A DNA stretch of 6,788 nt from assembly GCA_905215055.1 (NCBI GenBank), contig CAJMOH010000087.1, positions 1-6,788 of the forward strand, read 5' to 3'. Each line of letters opens with the position of its first letter. Position 1 is the stretch's first letter. The notes below the pieces were generated by a model, which was given only the letters and a program-made list of their open reading frames with translations, was not told the DNA's origin and did not search any database. This stretch comes from an uncultured bacterium. GTDB taxonomy: Bacteria > Bacillota > Clostridia > Oscillospirales > Acutalibacteraceae. Of the stretch, positions 1-6,080 are shown one piece after another. The position numbers and the translations under genes were made by a program.

Positions 1-1625
1 TCCTCGTCCCCCCGCTGGACGGCGTCCAGCTCGTTCTCCACCTGGGCGGTGAACTTCACGTTGACGATCTTGGGGAAGCGCTCCTTCATCAGCTTGGTAA
101 TCACCTCTCCCAGCTCTGTGGGTTTAAAGGCCTTGCCCTCCCGGGAGACGTACTCCCGGGTGGTGATGGTGGCGATGGTGGCCGCGTAGGTGGAGGGCCG
201 GCCGATGCCGTTTTCCTCCAGGGCCTTGATGAGAGAGGCCTCGGTGTACCGGGGGGGCGGCTGGGTGAAGTGCTGGTTGCCCTTCAGGTCCTTCACCTTC
301 AGCTTGCTGCCCACCTCCAGAGGGGGCAGGTCCTTGCCGGCCTTCTCCTCCTCGTCCTTGCTCTCCTCGTAGAGCGCGGTGAAGCCCTCGAAGGCCACGT
401 TAAAGCCAGAGGCCTTGAAAATATACTTCCCCGCGCCGATGGTGGCCTGGGTGGTGTTCATCACGCAGTTGGCCATCTGGCAGGCGATGAACCGCTCCCA
501 GATGAGCTTGTAAAGCTTGTATTGGTCCGAGGTGAGAGAGCCCTTCACCTGTTCGGGAGTCAGGCTGATGGTGGAGGGGCGGATGGCCTCGTGGCCGTCC
601 TGAGCGCCCGCCCGGGACTTGAAGTGCCGGGGCTTGGAGGGCAGGTACTTGCCGCCCCACCGCTCCTCGATATAGGCGGCGGCGTCCTTAATGGCGTCCT
701 CAGAGATCCGCAGGGAGTCGGTTCGCATATAGGTGATCAGGCCGATGGAACCCATGCCCTCAATCTCCACGCCCTCGTACAGCTCCTGGGCGGCCTTCAT
801 GGTGCGCCGCGCCTGGAAGCCCAGCTTGCGGCTGGCCTCCTGCTGCAAGGTGGAGGTGATAAAGGGCGGGGCGGGAGAGCGGTTCTTCTTGCCCTTCTTC
901 ACGGCGGTGACCAGAAACTCCTCCTTCTCCAGCTCCTCAAAGAGCTTGTCGGACTCCTCCTTGGAGCTGATCTTGATCTCCCCGTTTTCGTCCCCGTAAA
1001 AGGCGGCGGCAAACACAGCCTTGCTGGGGGGCGCGGTAAGCTTGGCGTCAATGGTCCAATACTCCTGGGGAACAAAGGCCTTGATCTCCTCCTCCCGGTC
1101 CACAATCATCCGCACGGCCACGCTCTGCACCCGGCCCGCGGAAAGCCCCCGGCGGATGGTTTTGGCCAAAAAGGGGCTGAGGGTATAGCCCACCAGCCGG
1201 TCCAAAATGCGCCGGGCCTGCTGGGCGTTGACCAAATCCAGGTCGATGGCCCGGGGGTGGGCCATGCCCTCCTCCACGCCGGTGCGGGTGATCTCGTTAA
1301 AGGTGACCCGGTCGGGGGCGTCCTCGTCCAGACCCAGGATATAGGCCAGGTGCCAGGAGATGGCCTCCCCCTCCCGGTCCGGGTCGGTGGCCAGCAGCAC
1401 GCCGTCGGAATTGGCGGCGGCCTCCTTCAGCTCCTTCACCAGCTTTTCCTTGCCCTTGATGATGGTGTACTTGGGCTTGAAGTGATCCTTCACATCCACG
1501 CTGAGCCGGGCCTTGGGCAGATCCCGCACATGGCCCATAGAGGCCATCACCTCATAGCCGTTTCCCAAATATTTTTGAATGGTTTTCGCCTTGGAGGGCG
1601 ACTCCACAATGACCAATTTTGACAT
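1..1625 (-). CDS. topA: DNA topoisomerase I (type IA), 3' end cut off by the window edge
   Basis: TopA relaxes negative supercoils by nicking one DNA strand through a 5'-phosphotyrosine link and passing the other strand through. The visible 541 codons begin MSKLVIVESPSKA, the hallmark TopA N-terminus. The TOPRIM domain (about residues 1-115) has catalytic E8 and the metal-binding DxD at D81/D83 in TDPDREGEAISWHL. The central type IA domain carries the active-site tyrosine Y299 in ITYMRTDS (codon 729-731). The last visible part (LMKERFP..VNVKFTAQVENELD) matches the family just after the catalytic domains. About 150 more residues, usually with C-terminal zinc fingers, should lie beyond the left edge. 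The start at 1623-1625 is chosen because family homology begins there and AAGGAG lies 11 nt upstream. It lies 195 bp after dprA in the same direction; dprA-topA order is common in Bacillota. It has its own promoter. Confidence 0.97.
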   Translation of the reverse strand, partial: MSKLVIVESPSKAKTIQKYLGNGYEVMASMGHVRDLPKARLSVDVKDHFKPKYTIIKGKEKLVKELKEAAANSDGVLLATDPDREGEAISWHLAYILGLDEDAPDRVTFNEITRTGVEEGMAHPRAIDLDLVNAQQARRILDRLVGYTLSPFLAKTIRRGLSAGRVQSVAVRMIVDREEEIKAFVPQEYWTIDAKLTAPPSKAVFAAAFYGDENGEIKISSKEESDKLFEELEKEEFLVTAVKKGKKNRSPAPPFITSTLQQEASRKLGFQARRTMKAAQELYEGVEIEGMGSIGLITYMRTDSLRISEDAIKDAAAYIEERWGGKYLPSKPRHFKSRAGAQDGHEAIRPSTISLTPEQVKGSLTSDQYKLYKLIWERFIACQMANCVMNTTQATIGAGKYIFKASGFNVAFEGFTALYEESKDEEEKAGKDLPPLEVGSKLKVKDLKGNQHFTQPPPRYTEASLIKALEENGIGRPSTYAATIATITTREYVSREGKAFKPTELGEVITKLMKERFPKIVNVKFTAQVENELDAVQRGDE

Positions 1626-1820
1626 TGACAGGTTGACTCCTTTTCCTTTCGCCCGGCCAATTCCGGGCTGGATATTACTGTGCGCCATTTTACAATACTC
1701 CGGCAGGGGCGGGTTTGTCAAATAAAAAATCTGTGAATAGCTCTCTGCCCCGCCGCCAGGCCCCTGGAATTTCCCTCTTTTGGAGCGTTGGCCCGCCCTC
1801 TAGCGGCGCACGGCTCCCAG
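1626..1820. other. dprA-topA intergenic region
   Basis: This 195-bp gap holds the topA ribosome binding site and promoter. No terminator with a T-tract is evident after dprA. The only palindrome noticed is a short CCAGG/CCTGG near 1757-1768, so read-through from dprA into topA is possible. Confidence 0.5.
1692..1721 (-). promoter_or_regulatory. Likely sigma-A promoter of topA
   Basis: On the minus strand there is TTGACA (1716-1721, perfect -35), an 18-bp spacer and TATTGT (1692-1697, 4 of 6 matches to the -10 consensus). Transcription would start near 1685 and give a leader of about 60 nt before the topA ATG. The AT-rich stretch just upstream (1721-1730) could act as an UP element. The hexamers are seen directly; use as a promoter is inferred. 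Confidence 0.6.
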
Positions 1821-3209
1821 TCACCCCCTGCGGTAGCGCTTGCCCGGGCAGGACTGGCACAGCCCCAGCAGCTCCAGCTCTGTCAGGGCGCTGAGGACCC
1901 GCCCGGCGGGGATGCCTGAGGCCTCCTCCAGCTGGGCCACGGACTTTGGCTCCCTGCCCAGAGCGGCCAGCACCGCCGCCTGCTCCCCGGTCATGGAAAG
2001 CACGGGCCTTTCCCGCGGGCCTTGCTTCTCCCCGCGGACCCGGCCTGTTTTCCGGCGGTACCGCTTGCCTGGAAGGGACTCCACCAGGCCCCGCAGCTCC
2101 AGCTCTGTCAAAGCGCTGAGAATCCTCCCCGCGGGAAGACCGGTAGCCTCCTCCAGCTCCGGCAGCGACAGGGGCTCCTTCCCCAAAGCCTCCAGCACCA
2201 GAGCCTGTTCCCCGGGCAGCTCTGGGACGCCGGGGTCCGCCAGCGCCGCCAGCGGCTCCCGGACCAAGGACTCTGTCCCAGCCAGGTTCTCTCCCTGAGG
2301 AAACAGGGAAATCACCTTTCCCAAGTCCTCAAACCGGCGGCTGTATTCCTCCAGAACCTCCTCGCCCCGCTCCACTGTTTTGGCTCCGTCCTCAATCAAG
2401 TCCCAGCCGCCCGCGAACAGGGGGTCGTCCCGCAGCCCCGGCCAGACGAACACATCCCGGTTCTGATCTTTGGCAAAGGAAGCGTACATCACCGTGCCGC
2501 TTTTGCGGGCCGCCTGAATCAGCAGCACCCCGCAGGACAGGCCGGTAATCAGCCGGTTTCGCGCCTGGAAGGTGCCGTGAACCGGCGTCTGCTGGGATAG
2601 GTATTCGGTGAGCAGAGCGCCGCCCCTGTCCACAATGCTCTCCCGCAAAAAGGCGTTCTTGGCCAGGTAAGAGCTGTTCAGAGCCACGGGCAGCACGCTG
2701 ACCACCGGTCCCTGGCCGCTCATGGCGCCCACGGCGGCGGCAGCGTCAATGCCCACCGCGCCTCCGGTAATCACAGCCGCGCCGCCGATGGCCAGCTGAT
2801 AGCCAAACTCCTTGGCCTTCTCCTCCGACTCCCTTCGGGCGTTTCGAGAACCCACCACCGCGATGGCGGGACGCCTTTCCAGGTCTGGCAGCTCCCCTTT
2901 TCCATACAGTACCGCGGGCGGGTCGAAAATATGCGTCAGCGCCTGGGGATATTGGGCGCACTCCGGGGTGAGCACCTCCCAGCCCACCCGCAGGGCATAC
3001 TCCAGCTGGGCCTGGGCTTCCTCCAGGGAAAAGGCGTGCAGCGCCATCGCCTCCCGCTCCCGAATGCCCTTCAGGGAATTCCACAGACGGGGGCCGGCCT
3101 CCCAAAAGCCCTCTGCGCCGCCGGAAACATTCTGGTGGATGCGCCAGGGCGTGGGGCTTCCCGGCCCAAAGGCGTGCTGCATCCAAATCCAATACACCCG
3201 CTTATCCAC
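1821..3209 (-). CDS. dprA: DprA/Smf family DNA-processing protein with duplicated winged helix
   Basis: DprA binds incoming single-stranded DNA in the cytoplasm and loads RecA during transformation; in non-competent bacteria its role is less clear. The N-terminus (about 1-60, RVYWIWMQHAFGPG) resembles the usual SAM/helix-hairpin-like domain. The Rossmann DprA domain (about 75-290) shows AVVGSRN (117-123), GGAVGIDAAAA (149-159), EYLSQQTPVHGTFQARNRLITGL in two stretches (202-224) and VFVWPG (253-258). Two winged-helix domains follow (334-386 and 409-461) where I expect one, giving 462 residues against roughly 300-370 usual. The start is GTG at 3207-3209, with AAGGAGG 6 nt upstream inside the preceding methyltransferase gene, which it overlaps by 8 nt; this implies translational coupling. 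The usual R and H of the ARGIDAAAH motif are V152 and A159 here. Family assignment is secure; competence function is inference. Confidence 0.94.
   Translation of the reverse strand: MDKRVYWIWMQHAFGPGSPTPWRIHQNVSGGAEGFWEAGPRLWNSLKGIREREAMALHAFSLEEAQAQLEYALRVGWEVLTPECAQYPQALTHIFDPPAVLYGKGELPDLERRPAIAVVGSRNARRESEEKAKEFGYQLAIGGAAVITGGAVGIDAAAAVGAMSGQGPVVSVLPVALNSSYLAKNAFLRESIVDRGGALLTEYLSQQTPVHGTFQARNRLITGLSCGVLLIQAARKSGTVMYASFAKDQNRDVFVWPGLRDDPLFAGGWDLIEDGAKTVERGEEVLEEYSRRFEDLGKVISLFPQGENLAGTESLVREPLAALADPGVPELPGEQALVLEALGKEPLSLPELEEATGLPAGRILSALTELELRGLVESLPGKRYRRKTGRVRGEKQGPRERPVLSMTGEQAAVLAALGREPKSVAQLEEASGIPAGRVLSALTELELLGLCQSCPGKRYRRG
1827..2210 (-). repeat. Intragenic duplication: two winged-helix domains in dprA
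   Basis: Residues 334-386 (DNA 2052-2210) and 409-461 (DNA 1827-1985) align without gaps over 53 positions, with about 39 identities. Both contain the segment ALTELEL and end in PGKRYRR. The offset is 75 codons. A basic linker (KTGRVRGEKQGPRERP region, 387-402) joins them. The reading frame is intact, so this is a functional-looking domain duplication rather than a broken gene. Confidence 0.9.
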
Positions 3210-4014
3210 AGAACCCCTCCTTTTCCTCCGCCCGGGCCAGCTCCCACAGCAGGATGGTGGCCGCCGCCGAAGCGTTCAGGGACTCTGCCCGGCCCTTCAT
3301 AGGGATGGTCACCTGACGGCACTGGGAAATGGTCTGCCGGGTCAGGCCGTTGCCCTCGTTTCCAATAAAGATGGCGTACCGTCCCCGGGAAAGATCTACC
3401 TGGGTGATGGGCAGAGCGGCGCTGTCCGGCACAGAGGCCAGCAGCTCAAGACCCTGCTCCCGCAGCCGGGCGCACAGCCGCTCTCCCGAGGGCTCCCAGC
3501 CCAGCTCCAGCCGGAACACCGCCCCCATCGACGCCCGCAGCGCCTTGGGAGACAGCGGGTCGCAGCAGTCTCCCAGCAGAATCACTCGGGAGACGCCCAG
3601 GGCCTCCGCCGTGCGGAGAATGGTTCCCAGGTTGCCCGGATCCTGAAGGTTTTCCAGCACCGCGCAGGAGGAGTCTACGCTTCCGCCGCCGGAAAGCAGT
3701 CCCCAGGGCCAGCGGCACTGGCAGAAAATCCCCTGGGAGCTTTTGGTGGAGGAAAGCAGCCCGGCCACATGGTCCGCCACCTGATAGGCCTCCCGGCTGA
3801 CCGCCAGCACCGGCCTTACATACGGGGCATACTTCTCCAGAGCCTGGGCCGTGACAAAGCAGCGGAGAATCTCCACTCCGGAGAGAGCCGCGTCCTGGCA
3901 AAGCCTGGCCCCTTCGCAGAGGAACTCCCCCCTCTGCCGGCGCTCCTCCCCAGAGGAAAGCAGCGACGCCGCCTCCCGCACTGTTCGATTTTGCCGGCTG
4001 GTGATGGTTTCCAT
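3202..4014 (-). CDS. SpoU/TrmH-family RNA 2'-O-ribose methyltransferase
   Basis: The enzyme should transfer a methyl group from S-adenosylmethionine to a ribose 2'-OH in rRNA or tRNA. The exact target cannot be read from sequence, so no symbol is given. The N-terminal part (about 27-95, GEFLCEGARLCQDA) looks like the L30e-like SpoU substrate-binding domain. The C-terminal trefoil-knot domain has all three SPOUT motifs: motif 1 ENLQDPGNLGTILRTAEALG (121-140, with N128 and catalytic-type R134), motif 2 IFIGNEGNGL (215-224) and motif 3 IPMKGRAESLNASAAA (237-252). The length of 270 residues is normal for this family. The ATG at 4012-4014 has a G-rich region upstream (AAAGGGGG) as a modest ribosome binding site. 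The 3' end overlaps the dprA start by 8 nt, so the two are co-transcribed. It follows the rplT terminator and has its own promoter. Confidence 0.93.
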   Translation of the reverse strand: METITSRQNRTVREAASLLSSGEERRQRGEFLCEGARLCQDAALSGVEILRCFVTAQALEKYAPYVRPVLAVSREAYQVADHVAGLLSSTKSSQGIFCQCRWPWGLLSGGGSVDSSCAVLENLQDPGNLGTILRTAEALGVSRVILLGDCCDPLSPKALRASMGAVFRLELGWEPSGERLCARLREQGLELLASVPDSAALPITQVDLSRGRYAIFIGNEGNGLTRQTISQCRQVTIPMKGRAESLNASAAATILLWELARAEEKEGFCG

Positions 4015-4056
4015 CCCGCCGCCCCCTTTCCCTGTACTCCGCGCAGCCGCGGCGGT

Positions 4057-4065
4057 ATTGTATCA
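4057..4065 (-). promoter_or_regulatory. Extended -10 promoter for the methyltransferase-dprA unit
   Basis: On the minus strand, TGATACAAT (4057-4065) matches the extended -10 TGN-TATAAT pattern with one mismatch. No good -35 hexamer is seen at 16-18 bp, which extended -10 promoters can tolerate. Transcription would start near 4050, about 36 nt before the ATG. It sits directly downstream of the rplT terminator, the expected place for a new unit. Confidence 0.5.
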
Positions 4066-4076
4066 CAAACAGGAAC

Positions 4077-4100
4077 GCCCAAGGCAATTCTGCCTCGGGC
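4077..4100 (-). terminator. Intrinsic terminator after rplT
   Basis: In the minus-strand transcript, GCCCGAGGCA-GAAT-TGCCTTGGGC forms a 10-bp stem (one G-U pair) with a 4-nt loop, 15 nt after the rplT stop. The following T-tract is poor (GTTCCTGTTTGTG), so termination may be partial and read-through into the methyltransferase gene is possible. Confidence 0.65.
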
Positions 4101-4115
4101 GCACTTTCAGCTTTT

Positions 4116-4469
4116 TTATAAGGCAGCCTTGGCCTTCTCCACCAGGGCGGTAAAGCCCGCGGCGTCGGCAATGGCAATCTCGGAAAGCATCTTCCGGTTC
4201 AAGGTGACGCCAGCCTTCTTCAGACCGTTCATAAAGGTGGAATAGTTGATGCCGTTCATCCGGCAGGCAGCGGAAATCCGGGTGATCCACAGGCGGCGGA
4301 AGTCCCGCTTGCGCTGCTTGCGGCCAATGTAGGCGTAGTTGCCGGACTTCATCACGGCCTGCTTCGCCATCTTAAAGTGGCGGCTCTTGGCGCCCCAATA
4401 CCCCTTGGCAAGCTTTAATACCTTTTTCCTTCTCTTGCGCGTCATCATCGCGCCCTTCACTCTAGCCAT
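4116..4469 (-). CDS. rplT: 50S ribosomal protein L20
   Basis: L20 is an early-assembly protein of the 50S subunit that binds 23S rRNA; in Bacillus subtilis it also represses its own infC-rpmI-rplT operon. The 117-residue product has the full family profile: MARVKGAMMTRKRRKKVLKL, GYWGAKSRHFKMAKQAVMKS, AYIGRKQRKRDFRRLWITRI, then NRKMLSEIAI near the C-terminus. The length is normal. The ATG at 4467-4469 has AAGGA about 10 nt upstream. It is the last gene of the infC operon in order and direction, but it lies 547 bp from rpmI instead of the few tens of bases usual, because a repeat cluster occupies the gap. No convincing promoter of its own is seen in 4470-4570, so it probably depends on read-through of the repeat. 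Confidence 0.98.
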   Translation of the reverse strand: MARVKGAMMTRKRRKKVLKLAKGYWGAKSRHFKMAKQAVMKSGNYAYIGRKQRKRDFRRLWITRISAACRMNGINYSTFMNGLKKAGVTLNRKMLSEIAIADAAGFTALVEKAKAAL

Positions 4470-4526
4470 TCCTGTACCATCCTTTCTTATGATGAAACCA
4501 AGTTAACTTCTAAAATAACAGTGGAA

Positions 4527-4556
4527 CCCGCCAGCTTTCTTTCGGAGAAAGCCGGG
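4527..4556 (-). other. Stem-loop upstream of rplT
   Basis: In the minus-strand RNA, CCCG and GCTTTCT pair with AGAAAGC and CGGG (3-nt bulge TGG, loop CCGAA), giving a 4+7-bp hairpin about 57 nt upstream of the rplT start. It is followed by an AT-rich stretch (TTATTTTAG), so it could be a weak terminator, an L20-binding leader element or an RNA processing site. The pairing is seen; the role is not known. Confidence 0.4.
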
Positions 4557-4574
4557 CAAAGAACTTTTCTTCCC

Positions 4575-4624
4575 GGGGGTTGCACCCCAGGCACGCCGGT
4601 GCGTGGCCGCACAGGCCAAGTCGC
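4575..4624 (+). repeat. 50-bp repeat unit, copy 1
   Basis: This unit begins with the hairpin GGGGT-TGC-ACCCC and continues through CACGCCGGTGCGTGG to CCAAGTCGC. It is identical at all 50 positions to 4731-4780, and 48 of 50 positions match the reverse complement of 6722-6771. Confidence 0.9.
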
Positions 4625-4730
4625 GGGGCGCGCGCACTGGCGCGCGGGCAGTTATCAGGGCGTACCCTCGCTTGCGCGGGAGGTGCGTGGCCGCACGGGC
4701 CATGCCGCCCTCTTGCGTCCCGCAAGGGCG

Positions 4731-4780
4731 GGGGGTTGCACCCCAGGCACGCCGGTGCGTGGCCGCACAGGCCAAGTCGC
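4731..4780 (+). repeat. 50-bp repeat unit, copy 2
   Basis: This is an exact direct copy of 4575-4624, 156 bp away. It is flanked on both sides by the 26-bp GCCCTCTTGCGTCCCG palindromic unit (4707-4732 and 4779-4804). A truncated relative, starting GGTGCGTGGCCGCAC, lies at 4682-4706. Confidence 0.9.
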
Positions 4781-5016
4781 CCTCTTGCGTCCCGCAAGGG
4801 CGGGAGGGCCCGGTAAAGCCTTCGGCGTGGACGCGCTTTCACCTCTCGATCAAGCGCGGCCCTCAGCCGCCGCTCCAAGGCGCGAATTGCCCGGGGTGCA
4901 ACCCCCGCGGACGTGCGCCGGCGTCCTGCACAAGCGCGAGCGTCAGCTCGCCGCTCCGAGGCGCGAATCGCTCAGCGGGAGCACCCGCCGCGACTTGCTC
5001 CGTCCGAGCACGGACC

Positions 5017-5220
5017 TTATTTGTAGGGCAGCATGCGCTTGATGGCGGACACGTTGGTGTGGTCGGCCACGGTGGTGCCGCGGGCGTGACGCTTGCTCTT
5101 GGGGGTCTTGCCGTGGCCGTTGGCCAGGTGGGACATGTAGGCGTGAGCACGGATGACCTTTCCATTCTTGGAAAGCTTAAAGCGCTTTTTAGCGCCGCTG
5201 TGAGTCTTCAGTTTCGGCAT
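5017..5220 (-). CDS. rpmI: 50S ribosomal protein L35
   Basis: L35 is a small basic protein of the 50S subunit. The 67-residue product starts MPKLKTHSGAKKRFKLSKNG and continues with the family's HAYMSHLA segment and a basic tail ending AIKRMLPYK; the length is typical. The ATG at 5218-5220 has a strong AAGGAGG 8 nt upstream. It lies 36 bp after infC, as expected for the operon. Downstream the order is abnormal: a hairpin (GTCCG-TGCT-CGGAC, 5002-5015) begins one base after the stop codon, and cluster A then separates it from rplT. Confidence 0.97.
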   Translation of the reverse strand: MPKLKTHSGAKKRFKLSKNGKVIRAHAYMSHLANGHGKTPKSKRHARGTTVADHTNVSAIKRMLPYK

Positions 5221-5256
5221 GTTACGTTCCTCCTTAGGGTATTTTGAAACAACTGT

Positions 5257-5775
5257 TTACTTCTGGGGCTTGGGAGCCAGGAACATCAGCATGGTGCGGC
5301 CCTCCAGCTTGGCGGGCTTTTCCACGTTGGCAACCTCGCTCATGGCGTCGGAAAACCGGCGCATAATCTCCAGGCCCAGCTCGGGGTGTCCCATCTCCCT
5401 GCCGCGAAACCGGATAGAAACCTTTACCTTGTTCCCCTCGGAGATAAACCGCAGGGCGTGGTTTCTTTTGGTCTCGAAATCGTGGGTATCGATATTGAGG
5501 GACAGGCGGACTTCCTTGATCTCAACGACGCGCTGGTTCTTTCTCGCCTCTTTTTCCCGCTTGGCCTGTTCAAAGCGAAACTTGCCATAGTCGATGATTT
5601 TGCACACCGGCGGGTTTGCCTGGGGAGCGATCTTCACCAAGTCCAGATTTTTTTGCTCCGCAATCTCCATTGCCCTGCGCAGGGGCATAATGCCCAGCTG
5701 GGTGCCGTCGGAATCGATGACGCGGATCTCTTTGTCCCGGATTTGCTCGTTGATCTGCAGTTCCTGTTTGCTAAT
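5257..5775 (-). CDS. infC: Translation initiation factor IF-3, probable AUU start
   Basis: IF3 binds the 30S subunit, prevents premature 50S joining and rejects non-canonical start codons. The protein has the IF3 N-domain (INEQIRDKEIRVID, QLGIMPLRRAMEIA, LDLVKIAPQANPPVCKIIDYG), the lysine-rich linker (FEQAKREKEARKNQ) and the C-domain (EIKEVRLSLNIDTHDF, VKVSIRFRGREMGHPELG, ending MFLAPKPQK). I place the start at ATT (5773-5775), giving 172 residues beginning (M)SKQELQINEQ, close to Bacillus subtilis IF3 (MISKDFIINEQ). A strong GGAGGTG (5782-5788) lies 6 nt before this ATT. The in-frame GTG at 5791-5793 and ATG at 5788-5790 have no ribosome binding site and run into that GGAGGTG. AUU starts are known for infC and allow IF3 to limit its own synthesis. 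It is the first gene of the operon, with a promoter and leader terminator upstream. Confidence 0.96.
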   Translation of the reverse strand: MSKQELQINEQIRDKEIRVIDSDGTQLGIMPLRRAMEIAEQKNLDLVKIAPQANPPVCKIIDYGKFRFEQAKREKEARKNQRVVEIKEVRLSLNIDTHDFETKRNHALRFISEGNKVKVSIRFRGREMGHPELGLEIMRRFSDAMSEVANVEKPAKLEGRTMLMFLAPKPQK

Positions 5776-5781
5776 GGGTAG

Positions 5782-5788
5782 CACCTCC
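5782..5788 (-). promoter_or_regulatory. Ribosome binding site that decides the infC start
   Basis: GGAGGTG on the minus strand is a near-perfect Shine-Dalgarno sequence. It sits 6 nt upstream of ATT at 5773-5775, while the upstream GTG/ATG codons overlap or precede it. It therefore supports AUU initiation. Confidence 0.8.
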
Positions 5789-5831
5789 ATCACATGTTGT
5801 TCTCAAGCTGTTTTGTGGGGCCTGGCGGCGC

Positions 5832-5860
5832 AAAAAGCGGGCAGAATCCCTTCTGCCCGC
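5832..5860 (-). terminator. Leader terminator upstream of infC
   Basis: In the minus-strand transcript, GCGGGCAGAA-GGGA-TTCTGCCCGC is a perfect 10-bp stem with a 4-nt loop, followed directly by TTTTT. It lies 57 nt before the infC start and downstream of the promoter, so it must be passed or prevented for the operon to be expressed. This is a typical attenuation arrangement. The upstream gene on this strand is unknown, but the promoter lies between, so it is not a terminator of an upstream gene. Confidence 0.85.
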
Positions 5861-6007
5861 AAATCAACCTTCCCGTCCGCCTCCCCCGCGGGAGACAGCC
5901 AAAGCCCGCCCCAGCCTGAGGCCGGACCGCTTTTGGGATATTGACCTGTGTCAGACAGGGCTGCACGGGTGGGAGCCGCCGGCTCCGCTTTGTTTTACCG
6001 AGGTATT

Positions 6008-6036
6008 ATTATAGACCCTTCCAGGCCTGTTGTCAA
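6008..6036 (-). promoter_or_regulatory. Consensus sigma-A promoter of the infC operon
   Basis: On the minus strand there is TTGACA (6031-6036), a 17-bp spacer and TATAAT (6008-6013). Both hexamers and the spacing match the housekeeping sigma-factor consensus exactly. Transcription should start near 6001. Such a strong promoter fits a ribosomal-protein operon whose output is then limited by the leader terminator. Confidence 0.9.
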
Positions 6037-6080
6037 GGGGTTTTCCAAAGTTCCCGCCAAAGGGAAGCTTCCCCGCCCGG

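Larger units (their letters stand above)
4575..5015. repeat. GC-rich composite repeat, cluster A (between rpmI and rplT)
   Basis: This non-coding block is built from reused modules. An exact 50-bp unit starting GGGGGTTGCACCCCAGG occurs at 4575-4624 and 4731-4780. A 26-bp palindromic unit (GCCCTCTTGCGTCCCG...) occurs at 4707-4732 and 4779-4804. A third GGGGTGCAACCCC hairpin lies at 4893-4905. Segment 4805-4918 is about 95% identical to the reverse complement of 6501-6614, and 4932-4970 matches the reverse complement of 6344-6382 at 37 of 39 positions. Further hairpins are at 4856-4870, 4936-4951, 4975-4988 and 5002-5015. The last ends one base from the rpmI stop codon. No transposase or clear target-site duplication is visible. 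Open frames here are by-products of high GC. Confidence 0.88.
5776..6001 (-). promoter_or_regulatory. infC operon 5' leader, candidate L20-type attenuator
   Basis: This is the leader of about 225 nt between the predicted transcription start and the infC ATT. It contains hairpins GGAGCC-GGC-GGCTCC (5972-5986) and CCTGT/ACAGG (5945-5959), then a strong intrinsic terminator (5832-5860). A GCGGGC segment (complement of 5904-5909) could pair with the 3' arm of the terminator as an antiterminator. In Bacillus subtilis, L20 represses this operon by attenuation in an infC leader; position and layout match that system. I could not match the L20-binding fold itself, so the ligand is inferred. Confidence 0.55.

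Noticed and set aside
270..1622. A 450-codon plus-strand open frame opposite topA.
   Set aside because: It is antisense to a clear topA coding sequence with conserved catalytic motifs; low-complexity G/L-rich translation with no known domain.
2812..4245. A 477-codon plus-strand open frame opposite dprA, the methyltransferase and rplT.
   Set aside because: It is antisense to three well-supported genes and crosses their boundaries, so it is a shadow frame of GC-rich DNA.
4470..4570. A separate promoter for rplT.
   Set aside because: The stretch is AT-rich but I found no -35/-10 pair with acceptable spacing on the minus strand.
4575..5015. tRNA or other known structured RNA gene within the hairpin-rich cluster.
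   Set aside because: No tRNA signatures (GTTCRA T-loop with 7-bp acceptor) could be assembled; the hairpins are short and modular instead.
4503..5247. Several open frames on both strands in cluster A, for example 4510-4878 minus (repeating CGHAPACLGCNP) and 4603-5247 plus.
   Set aside because: They follow the DNA repeats in several frames at once, lack good ribosome binding sites and domains, and one runs through rpmI antisense. High GC content keeps stop codons rare.
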